NCBI GenBank assembly: GCA_022702545.1
Contig: JAHRBC010000005.1
Span: 2,418,001-2,482,000 of the forward strand
DNA from: Phycomyces nitens
Taxonomy: Eukaryota > Mucoromycota > Mucoromycetes > Mucorales > Phycomycetaceae
Reading direction: 5' to 3'
DNA: 64,000 nucleotides
Shown: piece after piece, positions 45,486 to 58,256 of the stretch
Layout: every line of letters begins with the position of its first letter
Numbering within the stretch: the stretch's first letter is position 1
Translations under genes and position numbers: made by a program
The notes under the pieces: generated by a model
Seen by the model: only the letters and a program-made list of their open reading frames with translations
Databases searched by the model: none
Told to the model about the DNA's origin: nothing

Positions 45486-48400
45486 TTAAGTCCTCTGGTC
45501 ATTTGTACCTAGTAACCGTTGCTGTGAGCCTGGAGACAAACCCGTGCCAGTGGATCCGTCGTTGAAACTAGGGTTAATGGGCGGGCGAGGAGGCTGTTGT
45601 GTAGACTGTGGTCCATGTGCCTGGAATTCTTCAGGAATCATTGGTGAGGACGGCCGTCTATCTCGCATGGCCATTGGTATCCGGTCATTATCCATGGGTA
45701 GATCACTTTTACTAGGAATGCTAGAATCATCCTGCTTAATTGCCAAATCGAGCTCTTTAAAGATCTCGTCGTTGATGTAGTACGACTTGAACAAAAGTTC
45801 CATCAGCTGCATGCGTTCTTCCATGCGTCCTAACCGGTAGTCTTGGTCTAATTCATCATTCATGTACAGAGGGTCTTCATTGTGGTTCTGGTAATTAGGC
45901 AAATTAAAGCTCGAGAATCGTCGGTGCACAGGGTTGATGAGGGGGATCGGTGTATGGAGAGAACTGAACTGGGTTCGTAGTCTTCTCTTGATCGACTGCT
46001 TCATGGAACCAACCGACCAGCGATGAATAACGCCCCAGGGAGAGTTTGGACGGAAGCCAAACAGCCATGCCTGGACTGCAATCAAGAGACTGAACACGCC
46101 ACCAACAAATCCAAGTGCATTAAGCAAGCTATAGACTTTTTGTTCGCGCAATGTCACCACATTGAATTCGTTTGGAAACACGACTATACGGCCAATCATT
46201 GGGGTGGTTTGGTTGTTGAATACTGGATTATAGACGCCTGGTCTAAAGATGCTGGTGATCTCTGGGGTGTTGTTCAAGACTGGCAGGAATCCCACATTAT
46301 TCCAGCCATCGTTTTGGAGGTAAAGGTGGCTTTGCAGGTTGTATCCTATGGTGGCATATGTAGATGGTGCGATATCAAACACATTTTCAGCTTTCTTGTC
46401 GTCCAGATCAGCTCTTTCCCACTCAGCCATGTCATCAGGCGAGAAGAGCTGGGCAATGTTTGTTGTATTGACATTGAACTTTGGTACGTTTGGATCCATT
46501 CCTGGAGCGTACAGGCTGGCGTGGATAGCACCATTGACATTCCCGTTTCCATAGATCGAAAACGTCAATTGGGTTCCATTGTTAGACCCATCAAAGATCT
46601 TGTAGAGCTTAAAGTCGCTGGGAGGAGCATATAGAAAACATGTTACGTTGCCAATGCTATCCGAGAAACGAGGGGAATATGTGGAGGTGTCGAGGGGAGT
46701 CAAAAACTCATTGCAGACGAACCCAGTATCGGTATTGCACCGTAATGCGACGCCGTTTTCAGAGTTATAGTAAGCATCTGGGGAATTATCCCATCCTTCA
46801 AGACATATACGGATATCTAATGCAATCCAATCATGTCAATTTCAAGTTTATTGGTTTTAGGTCTAATTTGCACTAACCTGGTGTCTGTACAGAGGCTGCA
46901 GAGGTAGCAATGGTGATTGTTGCAATTGGGCTTCTGACTACTTGCCAGATTGTAAATGAGAAAAAGGCAAAGAAAATCAACAGGATCAGGAAACGAGAAA
47001 CAAGACGACATGTCTCTGTCCAAAGAGGTTCTCCTGATCTATAGATGTGGTGAGTTTCAAAGCACTCTTAAAACTGTGCAAATTGGTCTTACCGAGGTCT
47101 CCAGACAACATCGCTGTGTAGATAGTACAAGAATGAAAGCACAGGTCTCCATAGTCTAAAGACGATCATGATAACGACGACGATAAATACCAAAACACCA
47201 ATGACAATGCCTGCAATTGCGCCTCCACTTAGACCACTAAAGGAGTTTGAGGAACTGTCTATCAGGCTTGGATCGTTGTATTGGGCCTGGTTGGCAACCC
47301 AAACAAAGTCTGACATGGTGTCGCTATTGAACCTGAGCACGTCGATATTACTGCTAAAATCGTTTAGAGCTCCTCCTGAATAAAAAAAAAACCAGTGAGA
47401 TTTAGGTGCTTTGGATGTAGTCAGTCAGTCAGTCAGTATTACCGTATGCCATCATCACAACATTGTCCTGAACGAGTCCAATTGATCCACGATAACGAGG
47501 AATAGAGCCTGATCCTTTAATTTCAGGAAGACGCCATTCCCATGTAGATGTATCCAGAACAATGATATCGTTGTAGGCTACCAGGTCTACATCAGGTAAA
47601 CCATTGTTTCCTAGCCACACCAAGAATAATGTGAGTCTTTGATATACAAGGCAGGCAATCTAGGTGTTCTTACCTCCATATATAATAATCGACTTGTTAT
47701 CGGTAGCTAATCAAGGCATAAGTATCTAGTCTTTTGATAAATTTAGTTTCCATGGAGATTTACCGAGTACTGCGATGGAACCAATACGGTCGTGGACAAA
47801 TGGGCCGGTTGCTGTGGCGACTGACCACGTGTTTGTGTTGGTGTCAAATATATTTATGGTGTTTAGAGGTATAGTGATAGGTTCTGATGTGGCAGTTTCA
47901 GATACTGAGCCAAAAAGATATACAATTCTTCCATCACTAGAATAAAATAAAGGATTAGTCCATGTATAGAGCATGTCGGGGTGCTTACGGAAGGGCAATG
48001 GACGAGGTACCATATATATACTGTGAATCTGGAGTGGTGAGATCAGTATATCTTCCAGTAGATGGGTTAAAGGACCAAATGTCGTTGAAACTGGCCGGCA
48101 CATCCAATGCACTTCCTCCGTAAATATAAATGTTTCCGTTGTGAGCCAGTGTTGCAGAGAAATCTATGCGTAAAACTGGTCCGGTGGCGTTTGATGGTAA
48201 AGGGAATCTGACCCAGGATGCATTGGGGCTGGTAAAATCGTACATGTATGAATATATCGTATCATTGTAATTGACCTGTGCATCATCCATGCCGGTAAAA
48301 ACAAGAACCCTGTTTCCATCAGGTAAAGGTACGGCTGTGGAGTAATCATTTGGAGACCCAGGCTGAGCTTGGGGGACCAGTGCATATTCCATTGAGCCTT

Positions 48401-48650
48401 TGATTGCTGTATTTTCTGACTGTGACAGTGATAGTGAAGAGAATATATTTGTGGTCTGGTTTGTGGGGGTCTGGCCACCATAGCTGTAGAGTGTGTGGTC
48501 GCGTACAAAATATGCTGGAGAAAAACGGGGTGATATTCCGCTATAGTAACTTGCTGGAACCTGGTAGGCTGCTTTGACAGAATCAAAGAAAAGCCAGAAA
48601 ACGAGGCTTACTATGACTGGGTAGACCAGTCTTGTTTTAGTGGATGACAT
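45486..48650 (-). CDS. Kelch/galactose-oxidase-like ectodomain protein with three TM helices
   Basis: Seven exons: 48650-47989, 47936-47764, 47706-47674 (33 nt), 47610-47443, 47375-47093, 47038-46878 and 46816-45486, giving 936 residues with all phases consistent. Signal peptide about 1-28. Kelch-type repeats about 30-350 show GG-x(n)-Y/W patterns (YSYGGQ, YIYGGSALDVPASFNDIWSF, IIIYGG, NTWSVATATG, TWEWRLP). TM1 about 397-419 (AIAGIVIGVLVFIVVVIMIVF), TM2 about 454-475 (LILLIFFAFFSFTIW), then a luminal or extracellular region with several Cys, many N-glycosylation sequons and YSPRFSDS. TM3 about 722-744 is followed by a 190-residue acidic, Pro-rich tail. A surface or endomembrane protein; the ligand is unknown. 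The five middle introns would normally split this into separate predictions. Confidence 0.85.
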
Positions 48651-49346
48651 AATGAGAGTATAAAAAAAGAGAGAGGGAGAGAGAGAGGAGAAGAAGAAGA
48701 AGAAAAAGGCTGAATGAAAGGCTTATGAATGAATCGAGGGGGGGTGGGATGTGACAGGGTGTCTAATCAAAGAAAGAACAGGATATTGGTAGGACAACCG
48801 ATTGGAAAAGGACATGATTACTTTGAAGTATTGGCTATGATGGGCCAAAGTCTAGGTCTCCAAATTCGATCAGCTGTATGTACCGAACAAGCCATCTAGT
48901 CCCAAGAGACTCGGGCGTAACCCAGAGTTGGTGTCTAGTATTCCATACTCAAAATGTCACTATTTTGAGCCAGTAAATTCGGTCTCCAAGCAAAAAAAAA
49001 AAAAAAAGCTTGTCCTACAAAGCCGGCACTAAGCCTTGCAGTCTCCAGCCATGGAGTGTTTATAAAGTAGATCAAATGGGCATCTAGTCTTGCGACCCCA
49101 AGGGTCTGTTCACAAAGGCTCAAGGCTCAAACCTTTTTTCTTTATCTTGGTTTTTGGTTTTTGGTTCGCATGCTCTGACACTAGGCATTAAAAAATGAGA
49201 AATTAAACACTCAAGTAGTACTCAAATAGGCAAATCTGTCATTAACTCCTTGTCTTTAAAACAATCGCAGTATTGTCAGAAACATAAAAGACCAGCCGAG
49301 GTATTCAGATATAAAACCAAAATGGCTATAATGCGTATGATTATTT

Positions 49347-50166
49347 TTAACATTTAAGAAATACCAAAATAATTCTCCACATTGCAACACCTTGGTTCTG
49401 TGATAGCTTTAATGTTATATCCTTTGTCATGCCAACTAATGAGCCAGTAAAATTTTGGTGGTAGCGAGGCTGATGTGGTTGGAAATAGTCCATGGAATTC
49501 AATGGGCGTGGTTCGGGTAACACGGCCAAGTGATGGCTACCCGCAGTTCTATGAATATTACATCTTTCCTGGATAGGCAAGTTGTATGATAGAAAAGGAG
49601 AGAATATATAATGTCAATCAGGGATATTGGGTTGAATTAAGTATATTACCATGTCTATCCTTTTAATAGTAAACCATATAACGATAGCCATCGAGACTTT
49701 ATTCGTCTGGTAGTCTCTACTTGAGGTAAAGCTCTTTTTTTCTTTTCTTTTGCAAAAAGGATCGATTGACCAATAGGCTGCAATCCATTATAGAGTTTGG
49801 TTCTATTTATTCTCATGGTTTGTGTGCTTTTAGGAGTAGGACAGAGTGACAACCTCGTCGCATATTCTGTGTTTCAGGAATGGGACTTTTTGAACCTAGA
49901 GCCAACGGCCATTGGAGTAGTGTTTCACAACGCTAAACCCTGTCTTGATTCGACAGGCTATTTTAGACACGCCAGTTTGGTAAGTATAAAAATAACCACC
50001 CGAGTACTCCAGAGGGACTAAAAGGCCATACCAGATATTATGGAAAGTAGTGCATTTGTCTGTATTCCAACATTTTCCATGATACAAGACCCATATTGAA
50101 TTCTCTTTAGACCTCGAGAATTCATACTGGGGACCATGGTTATCTAAAGAAAAAGAAGAAGAAAAA
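49347..50166 (-). pseudogene. Possible degenerate multi-exon gene
   Basis: Three protein-like stretches lie in order on the minus strand. About 50160-49896 reads NHGPQYEFSRSKENSIWVLY with KCWNTDKC. About 49850-49660 reads YNGLQPIGQSILF and QVETTRRIKSRWLSLYG. 49580-49347 reads ERCNIHRTAGSHHLAVLPEP and MTKDITLKLSQNQGVAMW. A CTTTAG acceptor precedes the first, but no set of GT-AG introns joins all three without stops. A decayed gene or missed exons. Family unknown. Confidence 0.3.
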
Positions 50167-52752
50167 AATAGGGCAGATTTATTCAATAATATGCAAAACC
50201 TGTTTATTTTATCTAGTCTTTAATTATCTACACGATAAGAAGATATCAAGTATAGATTCAATGTTCAAGTGACAATGTCTAAACCTATTCAACAAAGGGA
50301 AGCTCAAAACCTGGTCTTGGAAAGTAAGATTTAACCTTTGGCAGAGAATAATAGCACTATTGTCATTCTTGCCTTGGATCAGGTCACAAACACTATCCAT
50401 TGTTCTCTAGGGATCGTCTCCTAGAATCCAATGATACCCTAGGTAAAGCTATTTTTTTGTATCGAGATATCTAAATAAAAACAAGGATAATCCAGAGTAC
50501 TCAGCCAACAGATGATCTGAATTTTTTTTTAGTTTTTGGTTTTATTTGGTTTTCTGCTTAGTATGCACTAGTCATTTAATATTTTTTTTGTTCTTTGTAT
50601 AGTAACATTTATACAATAACATATGTATTTTTGTCTCTTAACCATCTTGGTTACGCCTTTGGATCAATTATTCTTTTTTCTTTTTTTTTAAAAAAAAAAA
50701 AAAACTTTGATATTTATACATTTTCTTACTATTTCTAAACCAGGTTATTTCATCACAACCATCACATTATCAAAGGCATGTCTAGAAAGCGCTTGGCTTT
50801 GTCCTTGAACACTTTGCCACTTGGTATTTAATTGTGGCTGTACTATCAATAATCAGTCATAAAAAAAAAGTACAAAATATACAAGAGAATAGCAGTGCAA
50901 AAAAAGCACCTCATTATGAGCTGTGGAACAATGTTGACAAGAGGCCAAGTGTTTATAAAAAGAGTATATTGTTTATTTTGACTGTCTAACCTCGAGTGAA
51001 GTCATAGTGCTAACAAGACCAACAAGAGTGCCTTTATTTTCATTACTAAAAATGTAATATTTAAACATAATAAGCATACCAAACAAACACACAGAACAGC
51101 ACTTTCAATACCATCATCTTGCATCTTGCCTTTTAAAAAAAGGGGGGGCTATTTATACACCTAGATTCCGTTTTGATATGCCTTGTTAAAGCTCGTGTAT
51201 ACTATGGAAACCCATTGGATTGTCTATTTTTCCAAATACTGGTTTTATATTGGAAAAATTATTTTATAAAACAACCTTATCTAAAATGTGTTGAGATGAG
51301 CATTGTTGTTTATTTTATTTTATTTTAAAAGAGAGAGAGACGCTTGTTTTACAGACTAGTCGTATTGATAACATTTTCTTACATCTTTATTGGAATCTCA
51401 AGTCAAGCTTACATTACCACCCTTTCTCTTTACAGCTAATCGTTAACCTGCCATACATTCAAAAACAATTCCCACACACAAATGAGCCATTGCTTTTATG
51501 CTTTTTTGTTTTTTTTTTGTTTTTCAAAGCCTTTCACCTTGTGATAAAGCTGGCAAAAACAGCTACAAGACAAACGCGAAAGTTTCTGGGTTGGTGTTCA
51601 ATCTTGAAACTGGTATTTCTGTGGACAATTGCCTTTGTTTTTCTGTATGTTTGTTTGTGAGAGGTAGCTATAAACATGCACAGTAACCCAGAAAACTGTT
51701 TTGATTTCTTATTTTGCCATGATTGTTTTTGGACAAGGTGAATGGAAAGAATAACCCAAGCCATTAAATATTGATTTGGGCTCATTTTCATGGATTTTTT
51801 TTTATATATTTTAAAATTATAGATAAAAAACACTAGCATTTTCAGTGCTTGTTATTCAGTACATATCTTTCTGATTTAATTTTCCAAAAAAACACATACT
51901 GGCTATCAAGGTGTTTAGATTGATCTAGATCTATATCTATATCTCCTTTCTGCAAAATCTAGGTCAATTGGACCTTGGCTATGGAATCATTGTAGAGCTT
52001 TGAATTATTTTGTATGTCTTGTCAATGCAGGAGAAATGTTCTTTATACGCGAGAAAGAATAATATGTGAGCCTGTGGACAAAAGAGATTGTGGTGTATAT
52101 TTCATCGTAACTCCAATGATCCTGTTGATCTACCAGACTTTTTTTTTAATCACGAGTTGTGGAATGCTATTATATGATTCCAAAATGTTTCTTGATGCAC
52201 GCCAACCGCTGAAGATCTTTGTATATCAATGCGTCGTAGGCAGCTACAGATTACAGAAAATAGAGAATTATGTCATGTTTGCAAATCATCTTTTTAGAAG
52301 CTTGGGCGTGATATGATGAGCCAGAAAGACTATAGTCTGAAGTATCGCAAACAAGGGCAATTGGTCTCGGAAGCTAGATGATAAAAACACAGGCAAATGC
52401 CAAACCAGATTTATAAAGTATTTTGGCAAGAAATATGATACAAGCAATGAGAATATTTTTTTAAAAAAAAAAAAACACTGTAATTCATAAAAAACTATGA
52501 TAAATAAATTGCCCATTTGACTCACCTTTTATCATATCTACAAACATACATTATATGCTAGGCAATGCATAGTTTGCAGATAATGTTTCTCTCTGGATGA
52601 ACCATGAATATCATCGCCAAGGGATTTACGGTTTGGGTTTCCAAGGAACATCGTCCAAGGAACAAGAGCATTTATTTGTCTAGTATGATTCTAGAAAATA
52701 CAATATAGTCCTTCCGAGGGACGCTGGATTCATGGCTGTTTTCAACAGAATC

Positions 52753-53199
52753 TTAGTGTATTATATCTTTTTCCTTAAAGCCAAACGGGTAGAAATGTAT
52801 AAGTAGCAAAGTCTGCGACTGAGCCAAACCGGTAGACCTCTTATATAAAATCATATATTTAGGCTTTTGCAATAGAACCAGAACCAGATATTTCTTTCTG
52901 TCTGTAGTTGGGAGGTAATCAAGGTACCCTCGGAGAGCCCTCGGAGAGCGGGCGTAGCTCGTCTTTTTCTTAAAACCGTAAAGATAATTGTATATAAGAA
53001 TCTTAAGACAGCAAGAATGGATTCTCGAGGGTATCGGCAAAGTAACCACCACCTCTTTTGAAGAGTCCGTTTTAGCCCAAACAATCTTGTTTGATATGAA
53101 CAGTACTACCAAATCCTTTTTCTTGCCAAGATCTATATGACCTTGACACAGAAAATAACAAGCAATGTCTAATTGTAAATAAAAGCAAATAGCAACCAT
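52753..53199 (-). CDS. Hypothetical 148-residue ORF
   Basis: ATG-started minus-strand frame of 148 codons just downstream of RPL10. Hydrophobic N-terminus with several Cys, then a Lys/Tyr-rich C-terminal half (TTDRKKYLVLVLLQKPKYM). Unusually long for AT-rich spacer, but amino-acid use is odd and a short tandem repeat (CCCTCGGAGAG twice, about 52926-52947) lies inside. Not recognised; it could be a chance frame. Confidence 0.25.
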   Translation of the reverse strand: MVAICFYLQLDIACYFLCQGHIDLGKKKDLVVLFISNKIVWAKTDSSKEVVVTLPIPSRIHSCCLKILIYNYLYGFKKKTSYARSPRALRGYLDYLPTTDRKKYLVLVLLQKPKYMILYKRSTGLAQSQTLLLIHFYPFGFKEKDIIH

Positions 53200-53401
53200 A
53201 CTGTAATTACAATCTAGCTATAGGAATCAAGCCAAGAGTTGGCTAGAATACCCCACGAGATTTGCAGTTGCAAACATCTTTTAGAACCATTTCCCCCTTT
53301 CCACTCTTTATACCACTTTAGCCAAAACATTTCACACATTTAAAATTATTTCCAAAAGTCAAGTATCTTTAAAATATATTAAATATTAAAAAGTCAAGAA
53401 C

Positions 53402-54052
53402 TTAAGATCTGCTGACCTCACGGAAGTAGTTCTCAAGGGTACCCTTGTTGGGCAAGAACTTGACGTAGCAACCATCGGGTCTGAACTTGCCGGCAGCACG
53501 AGCCTCGACATAGTCAGCGCGGGAGAGAGGAGTGAAACCCCACTTCTTGGAGATGATGATCTTCTGCTGACCGGGGAACTTGTACTTGCAACGTCTCAAG
53601 GCCTCAATGACAACGGGCTTCATGCTGTCCTTGGAGCGGACAGAGAAGATGATCTGGCCAATGTTGACACGGGCAACGAGACCGTTGGGCTTACCGAAAG
53701 CACCACGCATACCGGTTTGCAATCTATCGGCACCGGCACATGACAACATCTTGTTGATACGGGTTACGTGGTAAGGATGGACACGGATACGCATGTGGAA
53801 GGAATCCTTGCCAGAGGTCTTGGCCATGTACTTGTTGCAGCAAATACGACCAGCTTCGAGAGCCTCAGCAGACAACTGCTCGTACTCGTTGGAAACCAAG
53901 TGAATGCAGAGAGGGAAGTCGTCGACGTGTGCCTTCTTGCGACCCAAGTCGTAGATTCTGAGCTTGGCATCGGGGACACCACGGCAGTATCTGCTCTTGG
54001 GGTAAGGCTTGTTCTTACAGTATCTGTAGCAGCGAGCGGGACGGCGACCCAT
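53402..54052 (-). CDS. RPL10: 60S ribosomal protein L10 (uL16)
   Basis: Uninterrupted coding exon, 216 residues from the ATG at 54052 ([20 protein letters not shown]). The in-frame codons before it are not part of the protein. Hallmarks: [20 protein letters not shown], the essential loop with [28 protein letters not shown] and [17 protein letters not shown] core 60S protein near the P site whose loading by Sqt1/Nmd3 finishes subunit maturation. Length is normal. A 5'UTR intron (54234-54063) is likely. Codon use is more GC-rich than the neighbours, as expected for high expression. Confidence 0.97.
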   Translation of the reverse strand: MGRRPARCYRYCKNKPYPKSRYCRGVPDAKLRIYDLGRKKAHVDDFPLCIHLVSNEYEQLSAEALEAGRICCNKYMAKTSGKDSFHMRIRVHPYHVTRINKMLSCAGADRLQTGMRGAFGKPNGLVARVNIGQIIFSVRSKDSMKPVVIEALRRCKYKFPGQQKIIISKKWGFTPLSRADYVEARAAGKFRPDGCYVKFLPNKGTLENYFREVSRS

Positions 54053-54240
54053 GGCTAGATTCCTAATCAACAAATAAATAAATTAATAAATAGATCTCTA
54101 TCCATCCATCCATCCATCTATCCATCCATCCATCAATTATCCATTTGTCAATTATCCATTTGTCAATTATCCATCCATCCATCCATCCCTGGTGGTTGAC
54201 AAGTGGTTTTGATCATTGGCTTCTTGGCACTCACCAAGTA
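54053..54240 (-). promoter_or_regulatory. RPL10 leader with probable 5'UTR intron and ATCC microsatellite
   Basis: On the minus strand GTGAGT at 54234 and a GATTAG acceptor ending at 54063 bracket 172 nt with the RPL10 ATG 11 nt downstream. The intron holds an ATCC/ATTATCC repeat array (about 54100-54187). Confidence 0.5.
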
Positions 54241-54467
54241 CAAAGTACGAAAAAGAAAGGAGGGTTCCATCTAGCTTGGCCTTGGTGCCTCTGTAAACAT
54301 TCCGTCCTCCGGTCCCCCCAGATCACTCACGAACCGACCACCTCTAGCTCTAATTTTCCTTTTCTATCTTTTTTTTTGGCTTGCCGCTTAACATTTTTTT
54401 ATATGTAAATTTTCTTTTTTAAGAAATTTGTATCTATTTTACATACATATTGTTGCAGTTTTATACC

Positions 54468-54507
<40 letters not shown>

Positions 54508-57500
54508 TTTTATAGTCGATAGGGATTACATGGTTTTGGCAAACAAAGACATGGTTACTGGTTGGACTGCTTATACAGCCTTGTAATCTTGCAGAATGTT
54601 AATCAATTTCAGTGCCCCATGTAAAATGACCTTGGCTATTAACCTGGCCAATTTTACCATGAACTGTAGTGCAACTGTAGCAATCTCAAGTTCCCCACCA
54701 AAAAAAAAGAAAGACATGATCAAGATGCGTATTCTAATGGTGATATTTTTGTGTGGGAAATTTCGTACTTGTACTTGATAATTGAATTTATGCATCATAA
54801 ATCCCAAATCTGGATTTGGATAACATCAGATAAACAAAATATCCCATTTATTCTACCCCGTATTCTTGCAAATCCATACCGTTATTTTTTTAAAAAAACA
54901 ATATTTATTATTTCTGCCTGCAACTCCCAGCAGATTCTTAGACATGTTTTTCTGGCCACTAGCTTACGATGTGTATGATTTTAGACTGGTCGATTCGAAT
55001 TGACCCTTTGGACATGTTCATACTTGCAATTCATGGAATTTGTACGGATACCATCTAGCTTTTTGGATATGATGTCATGAAAGATTGGTTGTGACATTAT
55101 CCTATTTGAGCCAGCTTTTGTGGCGCAAACAATTTTGTTACATCCTTTTGATGTTTAAGTTGAATTGAGATTACTTAATTGCTTGTTCTATGATCTAGAA
55201 CATCTTGTGAGTAACTTATGTACCGTAGAACAGACAACATAAAACGCCTCTTCAATAAATTGTTCTTGTACCTGACTGTGTATAACCAGAGTCAGGCACC
55301 GCCTTGTTCACCGTATATATATTCCAGTCATACCGATTCCTAGATTGAGTATATTATCGGATATAGGTGTATATACAACTGACTAAAATTTCGGGTATAT
55401 TCCGCTAGCCAATATTAAGCATCAAGCAGAATCGAAAGGTGTGTTATACAGTCATCGATCGTTATAATAAACACTTTCCAACACATTTAAAGCCAAAAAG
55501 AACAGTCTGCTATTCTTTTATCCGTTACGTCATTAACATAATTAACATTAAGCTCTTTTGATGACACAAGACATCAGTAACACTCAAATTATGAAGATCA
55601 AGATTATAAATGTAAGATATGAAGAGGGGTACAACAAAGGGTTAATTTGAAACATTTTTGTTTATTTATTTTTCTATTTATTTTTCTATTTATTTATTTT
55701 GACTTGCCCTTTTAGATGGTGTATGTTTAAAGAAGTGTATGATGGTTGTTTGGCCATTAAAGGCACGGTGGGGTTCCGTTATTACCCGTTAAATGTCATG
55801 TTTATAGAGATACAAGGTTCCAAAGTGACATGTTACAAGAACTACATGTTTAATAGATGTATCCTCTATTTTTGTCTCTATAAAAAAAACATCATGTTTT
55901 CTCTTTTGGGCTGAAAACATCCTTTAATCTTCCAAGGCAGACCCTGACATTCCTGCCGAGACTCTAATTCTTTACTATAATTCTTTAAAGGACCGAATCT
56001 TGTAGACATCTGGTATCCAAACAGGTACAAAAATAGGATGAAAAATACATGATCGATCCAACAAATTATGCAATATTATTCATAATTACAAAAATACAAA
56101 AATACCATGCAAAAAATCGATTTCTATCATAAAATAGTTTATTAACCTGCCAAGACTCAAGCGAACCCATAAAGATATAGGCTTAGTAGTCTAAAAGAGA
56201 CATAGGGCCCATTAGCGTACATCATTGCACACTAAAGACAAACAATAATACTGCTGATACGCTAAACCAATACTTTTTTTTTGTCTGGTATATATTTTAT
56301 CGTTGCCAAGCAATAATAATCCTTCCAATGGTCCATTACTCTATCAGCCTACTAGCTAAAAAAAAAAGCCATTTTGAGAGCAAGATCTACATATCTACCA
56401 AAAATTGCAAGGGTTCAGGTAGAGTTTTTTTTATATATATTATGTCATGATCTCTAGCACGATCAATGTTGGCGTTATTGTTGTCCTTTGCCTTTTGTAA
56501 TACACTGTGGTCATTGTTTTTTTTTGCAAAACATAGAATAGAAATCCGGAGTCCCAAAGTCTCCTGGAGTTCAAGTCTTGCTGTGAGTTTGGTTGAATTC
56601 AGATTAGCTTTGTGCCACGTTTAATTGGAGATGTTGTACAATAGATCGAGATAGGCGCCCTTCTATTGGTGCATGGCTGAATATCCTGCCGCACAAATCA
56701 CCAAGCATGTAATAAAATCAATATAAGACTCCTATAAAGATCTAGTATTTTCCAAAAGCGTCTCAGCGCACTCTCATGAGTTCTAGGCATCCAGCCGCTA
56801 AACGTTGCTTGGTAATAACTAGTGAGTATCATGCCAAAAGGTGGTTCTATAATATTTGTGTTGGGTAATGAAATACCATTGGTTACCGACCCATCGTATT
56901 AATCCGCCGTTCTGAGTTGACTGAGCTAGAACCGAGGCTTCTTTAGATCTGTCTTTATTGTATTATATTTTTATTATGTTTAGACAAAGTATGAATACTA
57001 AATATATATACAGCAATGTACTATGTAATGTGTGTTAATACGTTTCGCCAAGACATTCTAATTTATTTTTATTGTTTTTTTTATATAGAATAAATAAAAC
57101 AATAGAATTGGCAGGATTTAAGCTATAATATGATTCAAGCATGATAATTAAAGCGACCCAGGACCCTCGATTTTAGTCTATTGGTCGTATAGCAACAAAG
57201 CCAGACCAATGGTCAGAATATAAGCTGCTTACAAATGCTAAAAATCCATTAAACGTTTTTTTGGTACATTTATCTTACAATTTTTAATAGATTGCAATCG
57301 TTGGTACTATTATAGTTACTATTAGAATTATTATTTGTAATTTTTATATATATATATATATATGTATGTATATTTATATACATTTATTCATATTTTATTG
57401 ACGTGTAACCTCATCGAAGATACGCTCTGATAGGGTGTCTCTTTCTTTCTCACTTGCTCTTTTCAGGCGCGTCTAGACTGAATTGATCATAACAATAATA

Positions 57501-58256
57501 ATAATAAATAAAAAAGGTGTCAATTATAGAATAATATGCCCAATAGACGAGCTATTGGGATGTTTGAAATAGACTGAAAAGACTATTTTGTATTAAAACC
57601 ATAAACTTTTGTGATGAAAATCACAAGCACAAAACAAAACCAAAAAAAAAATTGTAATGTAGGATTAATATAATAATATTATATGTAATATCATATCATA
57701 TTTAAAATTGAGTAATAAAATAAAGACAAATATCAAGAATCAGCTCAAAATTTCGCAAGACATAAAAACAGAAATATATATAGCAAGGTTCAGTAAATAT
57801 CCTCACAAATCTCGGTTTGTTTACCACAATATAAACGGCATATTTTGTACGGCAATAGAAATATGTTTTTTTTTAATAAAAAAAAAAGAGAGGCGCGCAA
57901 ATCCCCCTTTGTGTCCTTTAAATAATAAAGATTTTTTTTGGTTTGTTTATCATATATAAAAAAAAAGTGTACATACAGAAATAAACTAATATGTACATTT
58001 GCGTTGTTCTCTAGATAAAATATAAAAATAAAAATAAATAAAAAATGCTGTAAAGATAGAATAGTTGGAGTAATTGTAGTTGTAGTTGTAGTTGTAGTAG
58101 TAAGAATAGTATAAAATGACAATCATGATTGTATATGGGCGTAATGAATAACAAGAGATAGAGAGAGATAGAGGTTGAGAGAGAGAGAGAGGAGAAAGTA
58201 AGGGGGGGAATAAAGAGCCAAATGGGCTAGGACAAAAGTAAGAAAAGAAGATTTGC
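54241..58256. other. 4-kb AT-rich intergenic region
   Basis: RPL10 promoter side, then an AAT repeat (about 54468-54508), TA repeats (about 57346-57372) and TTGTAG hexamers (about 58076-58101). No coding segment with support was found; open frames are short and of low complexity. Confidence 0.6.

Larger units (their letters stand above)
48651..53401. other. 4.75-kb intergenic region with broken coding fragments
   Basis: Mostly AT-rich with A/T homopolymers (about 48991-49006 and 50689-50704). Two places look partly coding: 49347-50166 (-) and 52753-53199 (-), listed separately. A plus-strand frame at 52014-52316 has ordinary composition but no supporting signals. Confidence 0.5.

Noticed and set aside
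46023..46634. 203-residue plus-strand frame
   Set aside because: Antisense shadow of the Kelch-TM gene's last exon, whose frame is supported by six phased junctions.
53768..54058. 96-residue plus-strand frame
   Set aside because: Antisense of RPL10.
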